Below, in pieces: positions 1-9,264 of a stretch of DNA of 33,005 nt. The notes under the pieces are model-generated. The model did not search any database, was not told where the DNA came from, and was given only the letters and a program-made list of their open reading frames with translations. Positions within the stretch are counted from its first letter, which is position 1. Every line of letters begins with the position of its first letter. Source of the DNA: CAZJYI01 sp964550025 (GTDB lineage Bacteria; Verrucomicrobiota; Kiritimatiellia; UBA8416; CAYOBW01); the NCBI GenBank assembly GCA_964550025.1, contig CAZJYI010000129.1:1-33005 (forward strand). Direction: 5' to 3'. Position numbers and translations under genes: made by a program.

Positions 1-934
1 CCGGGCAGCCAAATGCTGTTCGACCAGCACGACGCACAATGGATCGAACCGGGATACGGCACAGATCGCGTACATAGGGGGCAGGTGAACGCTGTCGTTG
101 GGTGCGAACTGCCACCGAATCTGCCCCTCTGCATTGAGGCAATGGACCGTCCCGTCCGCGTTTGCGGCCAGGATCTCGTCGGTCCCGTCACGGTCAATAT
201 CCGCACACCAGAGGTCGTGAATCATGTACCCGGACAACGGGGTCACCCAGCGGCTCTCGCCGTCGTAGCCCATTCCGATTATCTTGCCGTCGTAGGTGCT
301 GCCGACAATCAGGGTTTCGCCGCCCCGGTCGGCAGTGCGCACCTTTTGGATCGTGTGGCCCGTGTCGAGACTCACCATCTGGGCCCGCTCGGTGATCTGC
401 ACGTCGCCATACCATCGGCTGTGCGCCCCGCCACGTGGGGAGTGCGAGCAGAAGGCAACCTGCACGGTATCGCCCACGTCCAGTTCGCCCAGGTCGACGG
501 TCAGGTTCCTGTTGAGCTTGTGCCCGAAGTCGCGCTGATCGATCAGGGCTCCGCTCACATGGAAGCGAAGCTTCGTTGGCGCACCGTTGCCTCCGAACGT
601 TCGCAACCGCAGATCACCGGCCTCGCCGGCCTGGATCGTGTATCCAAGCACCAGGTAATGGTCCAAGCCATCGGTGCTGCATGTGCTCGACGCCCCGCTG
701 TACATCCACCAGGCGCCATCGCTCTGCCTGAGGTATAGCTGAACCCGGTTCGCCTGTGGCCTTCTCGACCCAGACATTGCAGGCCATATCGCCCGCGCCG
801 ACCGGCATGTTGCCGAACACGTTCTGACTCGGGCTCTTCCACTCCACATCGTAGCGGTCCGTCCAGTAAGCCCGGGACCTGGCGGAAACGCACATGATTA
901 TTGAATGGACCAGAATGCAGATTCTGCTCTTCAC
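1..934 (-). pseudogene. DUF5703-like / FG-GAP-repeat exported protein, frameshifted, 3' end outside window
   Basis: The reading begins at GTG 934. Residues about 28-63 contain DVEWKSPSQNVFGNMPVGAG followed by DMACNVWVEK, which I recognise as the N-terminal block of DUF5703 proteins, a family next to glycoside hydrolases in PVC and Bacteroidota genomes. After ATGEP the frame runs to an early stop at 614. Dropping one base of the CCC run at 744-746 restores VQLYLRQSDGAWWMYSG, and an open frame then continues to the window edge. That downstream part has a beta-sandwich look and then a DIDRDGTDEILAANADGTVH repeat, an FG-GAP/VCBS-type calcium-binding blade. Its GTG start overlaps the stop of the upstream gene (GTGA), suggesting translational coupling. 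The signal peptide is weak. The frameshift could be a real mutation or a base-calling error; the clean recovery of frame favours a recent or technical event. The DUF5703 call is by memory of the motif. Confidence 0.6.
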
Positions 935-2661
935 CGCAGCACCTCCGTCAAGCGCTCATCCCGCGGCCCAGCGTATCCAGGCCCGCCGGAGGCCACGTAG
1001 CCATTGCTCTCGCCGGTCTCCCAGGGGCTGACCCAAAAGGCATACAGGGAACCCCGCCTCAGATGGAAACGGAAACGGACAGGTTTGCCCTGCAGAGCGC
1101 CCAGGTCGGCTGCGTCCTGCCACGCAATTGCGAGCTTCGTCTTGTCCCCGGCGAGGGGTCTGCAGTTCTCTCTTGTAAACGGAGCAAAGACCTTGCCGTC
1201 GGCATCGAGCACCTCCACTTTCAGCTCGCCCTGCGGCGCGTCCAGATTCACAAACAGATGCTTGCCCTTGAAGGTGACCGGTCGCGTCTCCAGCGTGCCG
1301 ACTTTGTCTCCCGCCTCCATCGAGGCGAATCCGTCCCGCCTCAGGATGGCCAGGTTGATGGTCATGGATTCGTTACGGGATTTCTTCCCATCCCGTGTCA
1401 GGCCTGAACAACCTTCGTAGTAGAAGTAGAGCTCATCCCCAACCACGACGCATCCACCGCCGGCAGGGCGGAGGTACCCGAATTCGTGATGGCCCACGCC
1501 CTTTTCGCGTTCTATCGGAATGAACGCGTCACGGTCCGGCCTGTCCCAGTGGAAACCATCTCGGCTGAACCCGGTGAAGATCTGGTTGATCTTCGGGATC
1601 CTCTTCCCCGGCATCTGGTTGTACCAGAGGGAGAAGGTCCCCAACATCAGGCTTTCGTACGCCACGGCGTCACGCTGATACATCTGGGGCGTGATCTTCA
1701 TGTATCCATGGAGCTTGGATGAGTTGTCTATGCCCGGGAAGAGCTTGTCCAATCGATCCGCGCCCATGGAAAAGACGAGATTGTCCGGATTGATATCCGG
1801 CAATTCCGCGAAGGTCGTGCCCTCACGATAGAAGCGTGCGCGGCCACGCCCGGGGGTGTGGTGTTCTTTCACGTCGAAGACCCAGACTTCTCGGAACGGA
1901 TTCCAGTGGAAGGTACATACATCGCCGGGGTGGAAGCTCTTGCTCAGTTTGCCGAGTTCGCGGTCCTTGAATCCCGGCATGTTCTCAATGTATTCCGGCG
2001 CCTCGCCAATCATCTTCCAGTGAACGCCATCGGGCGATGTGAAGAAGAGATTGATCCTCTCCGGCTTTCGGTACTGAATCGCCTTATATCGCTCGTCGGG
2101 GTTCGTCGCATTGTGATCCAGTTCAACATCAAACCCGTTGGAGTTGTCTTTCCAATCGGGTTTGTAGATGACGTAGTTTGTGCCGGGTACCACGTCGAGC
2201 TTCGGACGCTGCCAGTGAATACCGTCTTTGCTCACGGCCAGGCAACGGTCACGGTGATTGCCTGTCATATACCAGACCTTGAAGATCTTGTCGGCCGGGT
2301 CATAGATCACGGGCGAACACTTCAGCGTCGTGCGGTTTCCCTCGTAGTCACGCTCCGGCCTTAGAACGGGATTACCCCTGTACTTGACCGGTTTGTGCCA
2401 GACGCGCTTCAACGTCGATCTCGCAATCAGGAAGTCGTCGACAAACAACTGCCGCCCGACGTCGATTGGTATCACTGCCGGCGGCTTCTTCAGATACGGA
2501 ACCGGCATCGGCTCCCGGCAGTTCATCTCGGTGTTCTTGGGCGGCCATTCCGCGGGCAACTCAATCCCGTTGTAGAGAACCGTTTGAGCCTGAAGGGCGC
2601 CACAGCAAGGCCCCAACAGGCAAAAAGCGAGCACGACGCTTGAATAGCGGAATTCCTTCAT
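931..2661 (-). CDS. Exported GH43/GH32-like five-bladed beta-propeller protein
   Basis: A 576-residue protein starting at ATG 2661, chosen because AAGG lies 9 nt upstream and a clean Sec signal follows (about residues 1-26, ending GALQAQ). An in-frame GTG at 2703 would add 14 polar residues before the signal and is unlikely. The mature part begins with IDVGRQLFVDDFLI and then repeats blades of the type SPVIYDPADKIFKVWYM, SKDGIHWQRP, SPDGVHWKM and SRDGFHWDRP. This is the pattern of the large family of PVC proteins annotated as glycoside hydrolase, clan GH-F/J-like propellers. The last ~130 residues form a beta-sandwich (about 460-560). The substrate cannot be read from sequence, and catalytic acids are not assigned. 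It ends in a 4-base overlap with the DUF5703-like gene and lies 159 bp downstream of a PQQ-propeller gene, so it probably belongs to the same transcript. Confidence 0.8.
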   Translation of the reverse strand: MKEFRYSSVVLAFCLLGPCCGALQAQTVLYNGIELPAEWPPKNTEMNCREPMPVPYLKKPPAVIPIDVGRQLFVDDFLIARSTLKRVWHKPVKYRGNPVLRPERDYEGNRTTLKCSPVIYDPADKIFKVWYMTGNHRDRCLAVSKDGIHWQRPKLDVVPGTNYVIYKPDWKDNSNGFDVELDHNATNPDERYKAIQYRKPERINLFFTSPDGVHWKMIGEAPEYIENMPGFKDRELGKLSKSFHPGDVCTFHWNPFREVWVFDVKEHHTPGRGRARFYREGTTFAELPDINPDNLVFSMGADRLDKLFPGIDNSSKLHGYMKITPQMYQRDAVAYESLMLGTFSLWYNQMPGKRIPKINQIFTGFSRDGFHWDRPDRDAFIPIEREKGVGHHEFGYLRPAGGGCVVVGDELYFYYEGCSGLTRDGKKSRNESMTINLAILRRDGFASMEAGDKVGTLETRPVTFKGKHLFVNLDAPQGELKVEVLDADGKVFAPFTRENCRPLAGDKTKLAIAWQDAADLGALQGKPVRFRFHLRRGSLYAFWVSPWETGESNGYVASGGPGYAGPRDERLTEVLR

Positions 2662-2820
2662 GGCTAGCATCCTTGTATCTTCTTCATGTTGGACTAGTGT
2701 CACCTTTGTCCTTTCCCGGTAGAACGCGCCAGGCCGATTCGTTTCAGAGGACGGCCTGAGGTCCCCATGCGGAGCAATAGAACGATGGCTGCACTGTCTC
2801 GTCTCGCTTAGCGTCTTTGG

Positions 2821-5697
2821 CTAATCGCCAAGACAGAGAAGCTCACCGGTAGTGAGTGCCATGTACAGTCTCCCGTTCGCCGCCGCTATTCCATCGAACA
2901 CCGGTGGGGCTTCCAGCATAAGCTCCGAGATCTTTGCCCCGTCCTCTTTCGACAACGCCCACAGCAAGGCGCCCCGGCGTCCGTCAAGCGCGGCATAAGG
3001 GTCGTCTTTGGGAAGGACATCCGGCACCCCCGCCAGGAAAAGCGTGTCCTTGGCCAGCACCATCCCGCGGGCGCGAATCGGGATGAACCGTTCCCACCGG
3101 ACGGCTGCAGCACGGATCTTCTTGGGCACTCTGCCCTTCCACTTGGAAGTGTCAGTGGTGGCCCGAATTGTCTCGGTGTCGTTACGGAAGGCGGTAAGCA
3201 CATCCGTCTTGGCTCCCTCCATTGCGTAGCACGCTGAGGAATCCTCGCAGGAGTCAGACCACGGGCCGTCGAGGTGGAACTGGTGCAAGAGTTCTCCGGT
3301 CGCCGGGTCGAGTCCGTAAAGGCAGATGCCGCCGTCGAGGAAGCTGGAGCGACCGGCGCTGAAGTAGGCCACCCCTTGTTGCACGAGCACAGCGCCGTGG
3401 ACCGGCCATCGCGATTCGACCTGGCCTCGCACCACACAATGGGCCTCGACGGGCGCGGCATGGAAACGCCAAGCCAATTCACCGTCACTTGCCCTCAGGC
3501 AGTAGACCTTGCCGTCCGTGCAGCCGAAGAGCACCAGCCCCCGGTGAATCGTCGGCGGCGAATCGATGCGAGCGTTGGCCGTGAAGTGCCATCTTGGCTG
3601 TCCGCTGTCGGCGCTCCGGGCATACACGGTGTGCGTGTCGATTGACGCCACGTAGACCGTGTCGTCGGCGACAACCGGTTGGGTCAGCTCGCCACCGATG
3701 TCGATGTCCCATTGGCGCTTCAGCTCCGCCGGCACCATGCTCGCCGTGCGCCCACTCCGGCCTGCGTCATGCCGAAACATGGGCCAAGCGTCCTCGTCGG
3801 GAACGTCGGAAGTCCGAACACCGCCATACGCCGGTCCGCGCTGAAGACGTTTTCCCGCCTTAAGATCAGGCTGCTTCGTTTTCAGTTCGTCAGCCGGCGA
3901 CAGAGCGTTGAAGCCGTCGAGTGCGACCCCAAGGTAGCAGACGCAAGGATGGGGTGGGACATAGACGAGGCCCCCGGAAGGCATAATCCCATATCCGCAC
4001 TCACCACGGGCCCAGTCGATCCGTTCGTGATCTCCTTCGCCGGTTACGTCGACGAACTCCATGCCCCGTTTGGGCCAAATGAGGAAACGCGAAGTCGCCT
4101 TGCTGCGGTAGCAGCGTGTGTGGTGCCCCGGCGTAACAAGCTTGCCGACGTCCAACTCCTTGGTCACTTCACCCGTGTTGACATCGATCCCTTTGACGCT
4201 TGTGCCGGACAGGAGGGGAGCGGCAGACGGCGTCTTGCGCGAATCGGCGTAGGACCCAGCCCCAGCGATTTTGGGCGTTGGGCCGCTCCAAAGCCGATCA
4301 TCGATGGCGAACAGGTCGGGCGGATGCCGCACGGACATCCGATGTAGACCATGTCCTTTCCACAGCCGCTCGCCTTTGGCCAATGAAAACACCTGAGTGC
4401 CGCGGCTTCCCGAATGGGCGACCTTGTCGTTGTATATCAGGAGCGTTCCACCCACGCCGGTGATGTCGGGCCACGTCGGACTCTCGGTTCGCCAGAGCTC
4501 ATGACCGTTGCGCAGGTTCAGGCAGACCAGTTGCTGGAAGTTGTGGTAACACACCCTTTCGCCACGAGCTGCAAGTGACATCGTGACAACCCGGCTTTCC
4601 TCTCGGCTCCAAAGGACCTTGCCCGTGCCTGCATCGAGAGCAACGATCGTCTCGTCGCCCATCGATGCCGCCGGGATATCGGGCTGGCCGTCCTGACGAC
4701 TCTTGGCCAGGACGGCCCCGGAACTACCGCCCTTCAGCGGATAGTCGCGCAACGACCTACGTTGGCGAACCAGCAGAACGCCATCATGCCAGACGAGTTC
4801 GTCGTTGTTCTTTCCATCCTCGAAGGAAGCGAGGATTCTGCCAGTATCCGGATCGATCTCCGAAATGGCCGATTTGCGAAAGCCCAACGTCGCGTAGACC
4901 TTGCCGCCGCCGAAGACCAACCGGCGGGGAATCTCCATCGGCTCGCGGCAATGCCACACGCCGTTCCAAGCGGTGCTGCCGAAACCGCTGAATGTCTTCT
5001 TCCACAGCAAGATGCCGCTGAACGCATCGCGCGCGTACAGAGCCCACCGTTCCGGCAGGTCGCGAACGATGATCCCGCTGATGCCTTCATCGTGCAGGTA
5101 GAAGATCTTGCCGCTACCAGAGACCATCGCCGCCACACTCGCCGCATGCTCATGGCTGCGGGCCCAACGCGGATCGGCCGTCCACTGCAAGTGTCGCGGC
5201 GGCCCGACGCGCCGGTCCTTCGATACCGCATTGCCACTGGCGTCGTACAGATAATGCGTCCACTCGTCGATCTCTTGGGACCACGGCTTAACGCTCTTCT
5301 TGCCACCAACCACAGCTACGCCTCGCGGGGCCAACACGCGCATGACCTCCGTCATCGTCACGTCTCCGAGGTCATCGGCCACGACCAGATTGACCAGCCC
5401 ATCAACGTAGGGAAGGCGGCAGCCATCGAACGTGCGTACCGAGACTTTCCCGTAGAGACCGCGAGAAAGAAGGTGTTCCCTGGCTCTGGCCACCCGCGCT
5501 GGGTCTGTGTCAAGGCTTTGCACCAGGTAGCTGTCAGATGCATACAATGCGGCGGTCATATCGGTGTTGTCACCGATGTGGACGATGAACCCGCCCTTCA
5601 CGCCCGACATCTTTATGATCTCTTCCGCTGGTCGCTCCGCTGCGCCGGCTTCCAGAGACATGACCATCGCGGCACAAATACACAAGAACAGTCTCAT
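2821..5697 (-). CDS. Exported methyltransferase-fold / PQQ-like beta-propeller fusion protein (paralog A)
   Basis: A 958-residue protein. ATG 5697 is preferred over ATG 5706 because GAGGAG lies 10 nt upstream of the former and only 1 nt from the latter. Residues 1-20 are a Sec signal. Residues about 23-133 resemble the first half of a class I SAM methyltransferase: glycine loop HIGDNTD (40-46), acidic strand-2 end (D63, D65), a VADDLGD strand, and MTEVMRVLAPRGVAVVGG. The glycine loop is degenerate and the protein is exported, so catalysis is doubtful. From KPWSQEIDEWTHYLYD onward there are two propeller blocks (about 160-620 and 640-955) built of PQQ-like blades such as IVALDAGTGKVLWSREES and KVYCLRASDGELAWRF, ending in PPVFDGIAAANGRLYMALT. 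BamB-like blades of this kind are common in PVC exported proteins; whether PQQ binds is unknown. It is the tandem paralog of the next gene upstream, 65 bp away. Confidence 0.85.
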   Translation of the reverse strand: MRLFLCICAAMVMSLEAGAAERPAEEIIKMSGVKGGFIVHIGDNTDMTAALYASDSYLVQSLDTDPARVARAREHLLSRGLYGKVSVRTFDGCRLPYVDGLVNLVVADDLGDVTMTEVMRVLAPRGVAVVGGKKSVKPWSQEIDEWTHYLYDASGNAVSKDRRVGPPRHLQWTADPRWARSHEHAASVAAMVSGSGKIFYLHDEGISGIIVRDLPERWALYARDAFSGILLWKKTFSGFGSTAWNGVWHCREPMEIPRRLVFGGGKVYATLGFRKSAISEIDPDTGRILASFEDGKNNDELVWHDGVLLVRQRRSLRDYPLKGGSSGAVLAKSRQDGQPDIPAASMGDETIVALDAGTGKVLWSREESRVVTMSLAARGERVCYHNFQQLVCLNLRNGHELWRTESPTWPDITGVGGTLLIYNDKVAHSGSRGTQVFSLAKGERLWKGHGLHRMSVRHPPDLFAIDDRLWSGPTPKIAGAGSYADSRKTPSAAPLLSGTSVKGIDVNTGEVTKELDVGKLVTPGHHTRCYRSKATSRFLIWPKRGMEFVDVTGEGDHERIDWARGECGYGIMPSGGLVYVPPHPCVCYLGVALDGFNALSPADELKTKQPDLKAGKRLQRGPAYGGVRTSDVPDEDAWPMFRHDAGRSGRTASMVPAELKRQWDIDIGGELTQPVVADDTVYVASIDTHTVYARSADSGQPRWHFTANARIDSPPTIHRGLVLFGCTDGKVYCLRASDGELAWRFHAAPVEAHCVVRGQVESRWPVHGAVLVQQGVAYFSAGRSSFLDGGICLYGLDPATGELLHQFHLDGPWSDSCEDSSACYAMEGAKTDVLTAFRNDTETIRATTDTSKWKGRVPKKIRAAAVRWERFIPIRARGMVLAKDTLFLAGVPDVLPKDDPYAALDGRRGALLWALSKEDGAKISELMLEAPPVFDGIAAANGRLYMALTTGELLCLGD

Positions 5698-5762
5698 GCT
5701 TGACATGCTCCTCGCAAATCCATCATTTCAACACCGGATCTAACTCGTGCAAACTTGCCGCC

Positions 5763-8700
5763 CTACTTGAAACAGGTCAACTTGCCATCCGACAACGTGA
5801 TGAAGAGCGAGTCATTGGCTATGGCCATACCGTCGAAGACCGGCAGCCCTTGCAGGCGACACTCTGCCACCACCTCACCGTCTGCCCGCGACAGCGCACG
5901 CAAAATGGTCCCCTTTTTGCCGTCAAATGATGCCTGTTGCTCCGCGACTCTCTCTTGCGTGGTTCTCTCCGACAGTCGATCAAACGCTTTGTGCTCATCA
6001 ATGAAGTTGGGCGGCCCGGCGACAAAGACCAGATCCTCTGACATACACATCGCACGCACCACAATGTCTGGTTCTTCGAGCCTCCAGTCGAACTTGAGCG
6101 GCGAGATATCGCTGACATTCTTCAGATGCACATTCTCGGCATCAAAGATGCTCTCTTTACGCTCCCGCTGTTCCTTGAATAACCGATCCCCAAGCTTGGG
6201 ATCATAATCCAAGTCGGCCAGGAAAAGCTGATTGCGATGGGCCGTGGTCCAAAGACGGAATCGTGGATCACGACCGTAGCCGGAGACCTTCGAGTCATCA
6301 AACGCCAGGATCCGGCCTGACGGGGTAGAACGTCCGATCGCGAACCAAGAGTTGCATCCGCTTGCGATCCCCTTCCCCATGAACCAGTAGTTGCGATGAA
6401 ACCATGAGTCATCGAGAAAACCGGCTGGTGAGATCAAATGTCGACCTGACCCGATCTGGCCGGATGTCTTGCCAGGGTTTGCTCCTGAGCTAAGCTTTGT
6501 GCGTTTGCCCTCAAGACTGAACTGTTGCAGGCCCATGTAGATGAACTCATCATCCGCGCTCAGCAGATCGGTCTTGCTGGGAGGCATACTGAGTCCCTTC
6601 ATCTTGTCCTGAAACATCGTTGCCTTGACCCCAGTGCTGGCAGGCGTGGTCTGCAGGTAGTCTGGAAGCGAATGGTCGATCGTCGTTTCCGAGATGAGCT
6701 TGCCCGAGTCTGCATCGATACGGCAGTAGCGGATCCCACCATCGAGGAAGGCCGAACGTCCCGCCGGCGCATGAACGGTGTTATCGTGAATGAGAATACT
6801 GCCATGCACAGGCCACGCACTCTCGAGCTGCTCTCGAACAACAATCCGCTGCCGCGACGGCGCCACCAGGTATCTCCATGCGAGCGCCCCATCAGACGCT
6901 CTGAGGCAATAGAGAAAGCCGTCGGACGATCCAAAGTAGAGCCTTCCGTTGTGAAACGTCGGGGCGGAATCAATGGGGCCTTCAGCCGTGAAGCTCCAAC
7001 GCTCTTCCCCGGATGCCTGGTCGAGAGCATAGATCGTTTGGGTATCCATCGAACTGACAACGCACAGCCCTTCGGCAACCACCGGTGCAGTGAGTTCTCC
7101 GGGCAGGGATGCCTCCCATGCAGCCGTCTTGAGAGTCACAGCAACAGTCGTGGGAGCGTAACTGCTCCGGCGATTGTCCCGCCTGTACATGGGCCATGCC
7201 TTACTATCGTAATTCTTCTTCTGCGAAGCAGCACCATAGGCGGGCCCTTTCTCCAATCGGTCTGCTTCTTCGATCACCGGCATCGGTGTTGTCGCGGCGG
7301 CCGCCAGCGCGTTGAAGCCGTTCAATTGGGTTTGCATGTAGCAGGCACAGGGATGTGGTGGCACATAGGTCAGGCCATTTGCCGGCATAAGCCCGTACAG
7401 GCAGGTGCCGCGTACCCAGTAGTCCTTGGTCATTGAGTGATCTTCGCGATGGGTGAACTCAATGCCGGTCTGCCCGGTGATGAAATAGCGCGTTGTCGCT
7501 TTGGCGCGATGGCAGCGTGGGTGGAACCAGAATCCATCCGCGTTGTCAGGCCGAAAGGTGGTTTTGCCGGAACCGTCTGTGATCTTGTAGCCCGTCCAAC
7601 TGTGACGCTCGGGGCTATTGCGCGCCAGCCCCGACCAGACTCTATCGCCAATGACAAACAGATCCCCCGCCGAGGTACACCCCCCACTGAGCTGCTCGCC
7701 TTGCCATACTTGCTTCCCCGTCTCGCGATCGTAGACCAGAAGAGGCCGCTTAGGCGGACCTTTGTACTTGCCCTTGCCATCACCCCAGAAGATGCGATTC
7801 TCCCCCAGAATGAGGTTAGGCGCGAAGTTGACATCTGCTCTGCTAAGCGGCGGAGTCCCGGTTGCCCATTGTTCCCTGCCGTCAGCAATGCGCACGAGAC
7901 GCAGCCTGTTCCCATCGTGATAAATCAGACTCTTGTCATCGGCGGCAAAGGCCTGCGGTGCAACAGGTGACTCGAATGACCAGAGTTCCTTCCCGGTTGT
8001 CCTCTCGAAGGCCTTGACGACATTGACCCTCTCCGGGGTCCAGCAGAAACCTTCTCTGAGCTTCTTGGAGAGATCATGACCGTGACGGTTCTCCCACTCG
8101 TAATCCGATTTGACGTATTTCGTTTCCCGCAGCGTGACCAGGACGTATTCCTGAGTTACGAGCAAGTCCTCGGTGTCTTGCGTTTCCTCATAGACACGGG
8201 TGGTTTCTCCGGTTCTCCCATCCAGTTCATGTAACGACAGCTCTGTCCCCGTGCGCAGGTAAACCCGATCCCCATGGGCGGCGAGCCGTCGAGTCACCAT
8301 CTCGGGGCCTGTTTTCAGTGGGAAGAGATGAGAATGCCAGTATGGGATGCTCTTCTTCCAGAGCAACTTGCCGTTGAAGGCATCCCGCGCAATCAGACGC
8401 CACTGGGCCGGCAGCAGCGTAGACATCCGGGACCCCTCATCGATCACGAAATACACCCTGCCTCCGGCACTCACCATGGCCGAAAAACTGCTCATGAGCT
8501 CGTGATGACGCGTCCAGGTTGGGCCGGCTGCCCAGCGCAGCCGCCTGGGCGGCCCGACAATTTCGTCCGTGGATACCGCATTACCATCGGGACCGTGCAG
8601 GTGATGCGTCCATGCATCGAGCTTCTCCGACCAGGGCTTGATGTGACTACTACCGCCGATCGACACCATGCCCCCCGGCACCAACACACGCATCACTTCC

Positions 8701-9050
8701 TCCATTGATACGCCTTGAAGGTTGTCGGCAATGATGCGGTTGACTAGGTTCTCTGTGTACGGAAGGTCACGGCCGATCAGCCTGGACGCCGACACGTTGC
8801 CGTACATGTTCTTGAATCGAACATACTCGCGGGCCTCGTCTACCTTCTTCTTGTTCGAATCCAATCCCTGCACAAGAAAGCTGCGACGATCGTCAAAGTC
8901 CGTCAGCCGTTCAGGGTGGTTGAGTCCCAACACAACCACCAGGCCACCCGTGATCTCCGACTTGTCTGGCTCTGCTGAGTCCGCCCCGAAGACTCCAGCG
9001 AACAAGACCAGAGCGGCACATAGAACCGTTAGACGAGTGAATGACTTCAT
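5763..9050 (-). CDS. Exported methyltransferase-fold / PQQ-like beta-propeller fusion protein (paralog B)
   Basis: A 1095-residue protein from ATG 9050 with a Sec signal at residues 1-22 (ends AGVFGADSA). Residues about 30-145 again carry a methyltransferase-like Rossmann half, but the SAM loop is worn to VLGLNHP (40-46). The matching strand 2 is FLVQGLDSNKKKVDEA, and the block ends MEEVMRVLVPGGMVSIGG. Then comes KPWSEKLDAWTHHLHGPDGN, nearly the same linker as in paralog A, followed by two propeller blocks. Typical blades read VYDRETGKQVWQGE, IYALDQASGEERWSF and LYCLRASDGALAWRY. The C-terminal blade ends PVFDGMAIANDSLFITLSDG. Domain order and anchor motifs match paralog A over the full length, so the pair arose by duplication; this copy is longer by an insert in the second block (about residues 780-950). 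An extracytoplasmic, carbohydrate-related role is inferred only from context. Confidence 0.85.
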   Translation of the reverse strand: MKSFTRLTVLCAALVLFAGVFGADSAEPDKSEITGGLVVVLGLNHPERLTDFDDRRSFLVQGLDSNKKKVDEAREYVRFKNMYGNVSASRLIGRDLPYTENLVNRIIADNLQGVSMEEVMRVLVPGGMVSIGGSSHIKPWSEKLDAWTHHLHGPDGNAVSTDEIVGPPRRLRWAAGPTWTRHHELMSSFSAMVSAGGRVYFVIDEGSRMSTLLPAQWRLIARDAFNGKLLWKKSIPYWHSHLFPLKTGPEMVTRRLAAHGDRVYLRTGTELSLHELDGRTGETTRVYEETQDTEDLLVTQEYVLVTLRETKYVKSDYEWENRHGHDLSKKLREGFCWTPERVNVVKAFERTTGKELWSFESPVAPQAFAADDKSLIYHDGNRLRLVRIADGREQWATGTPPLSRADVNFAPNLILGENRIFWGDGKGKYKGPPKRPLLVYDRETGKQVWQGEQLSGGCTSAGDLFVIGDRVWSGLARNSPERHSWTGYKITDGSGKTTFRPDNADGFWFHPRCHRAKATTRYFITGQTGIEFTHREDHSMTKDYWVRGTCLYGLMPANGLTYVPPHPCACYMQTQLNGFNALAAAATTPMPVIEEADRLEKGPAYGAASQKKNYDSKAWPMYRRDNRRSSYAPTTVAVTLKTAAWEASLPGELTAPVVAEGLCVVSSMDTQTIYALDQASGEERWSFTAEGPIDSAPTFHNGRLYFGSSDGFLYCLRASDGALAWRYLVAPSRQRIVVREQLESAWPVHGSILIHDNTVHAPAGRSAFLDGGIRYCRIDADSGKLISETTIDHSLPDYLQTTPASTGVKATMFQDKMKGLSMPPSKTDLLSADDEFIYMGLQQFSLEGKRTKLSSGANPGKTSGQIGSGRHLISPAGFLDDSWFHRNYWFMGKGIASGCNSWFAIGRSTPSGRILAFDDSKVSGYGRDPRFRLWTTAHRNQLFLADLDYDPKLGDRLFKEQRERKESIFDAENVHLKNVSDISPLKFDWRLEEPDIVVRAMCMSEDLVFVAGPPNFIDEHKAFDRLSERTTQERVAEQQASFDGKKGTILRALSRADGEVVAECRLQGLPVFDGMAIANDSLFITLSDGKLTCFK

Positions 9051-9062
9051 AATGGGTTTCAG

Positions 9063-9224
9063 CTAGCTCCCATGGTGCGTGAACGCCTTGAGCACAGGCT
9101 CGGGGACGATATACCTCATGTCGGCAATGGGGCTCGGACACTTGGCGTAGAAGAAGTAGGACCAAGGGCTCTGGCCGTGGGGGAAGCGGGAGTACAAGCG
9201 TCCGAGCCCTGGACCTGATGTCAT
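9063..9224 (-). CDS. Small ORF or 3' remnant of an unrecognised gene
   Basis: Fifty-three codons from ATG 9224 to TAG 9063. The translation has a protein-like composition, including HGQSPWSYFFYAKCPSPIAD and RYIVPEPVLKAFTHHGS, and the same frame stays open upstream of the ATG until it runs under the 3' end of the nuclease gene. I do not recognise the family. Because it sits exactly at the edge of the nuclease/VapBC cassette, it may be the C-terminal stump of a gene cut by the arrival of that cassette; it could also be chance. It ends 12 nt before the ATG of paralog B. Confidence 0.25.
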   Translation of the reverse strand: MTSGPGLGRLYSRFPHGQSPWSYFFYAKCPSPIADMRYIVPEPVLKAFTHHGS

Positions 9225-9264
9225 TGCTATGGTTGTATCCCTTGGCTTGCCGCTGTAGGAAGAA

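Noticed and set aside
20..45. Possible second frameshift at the left edge of the DUF5703-like gene
   Set aside because: Another frame reads a plausible SNSIWLP there, but the main frame also stays open and too little sequence is visible to decide.
13..738. Long + strand frame at the left edge
   Set aside because: It is antisense to the DUF5703-like gene, whose minus-strand translation gives recognisable motifs; the + frame gives none.
2733..2763. Inverted repeat CAGGCCG/CGGCCTG between propeller and GH43-like genes
   Set aside because: The loop is long (15 bases) and no T-run follows, so a terminator call is not supported.
4762..5703. 313-codon + strand frame
   Set aside because: Mirror of the propeller paralog A; no family pattern, no ribosome site.
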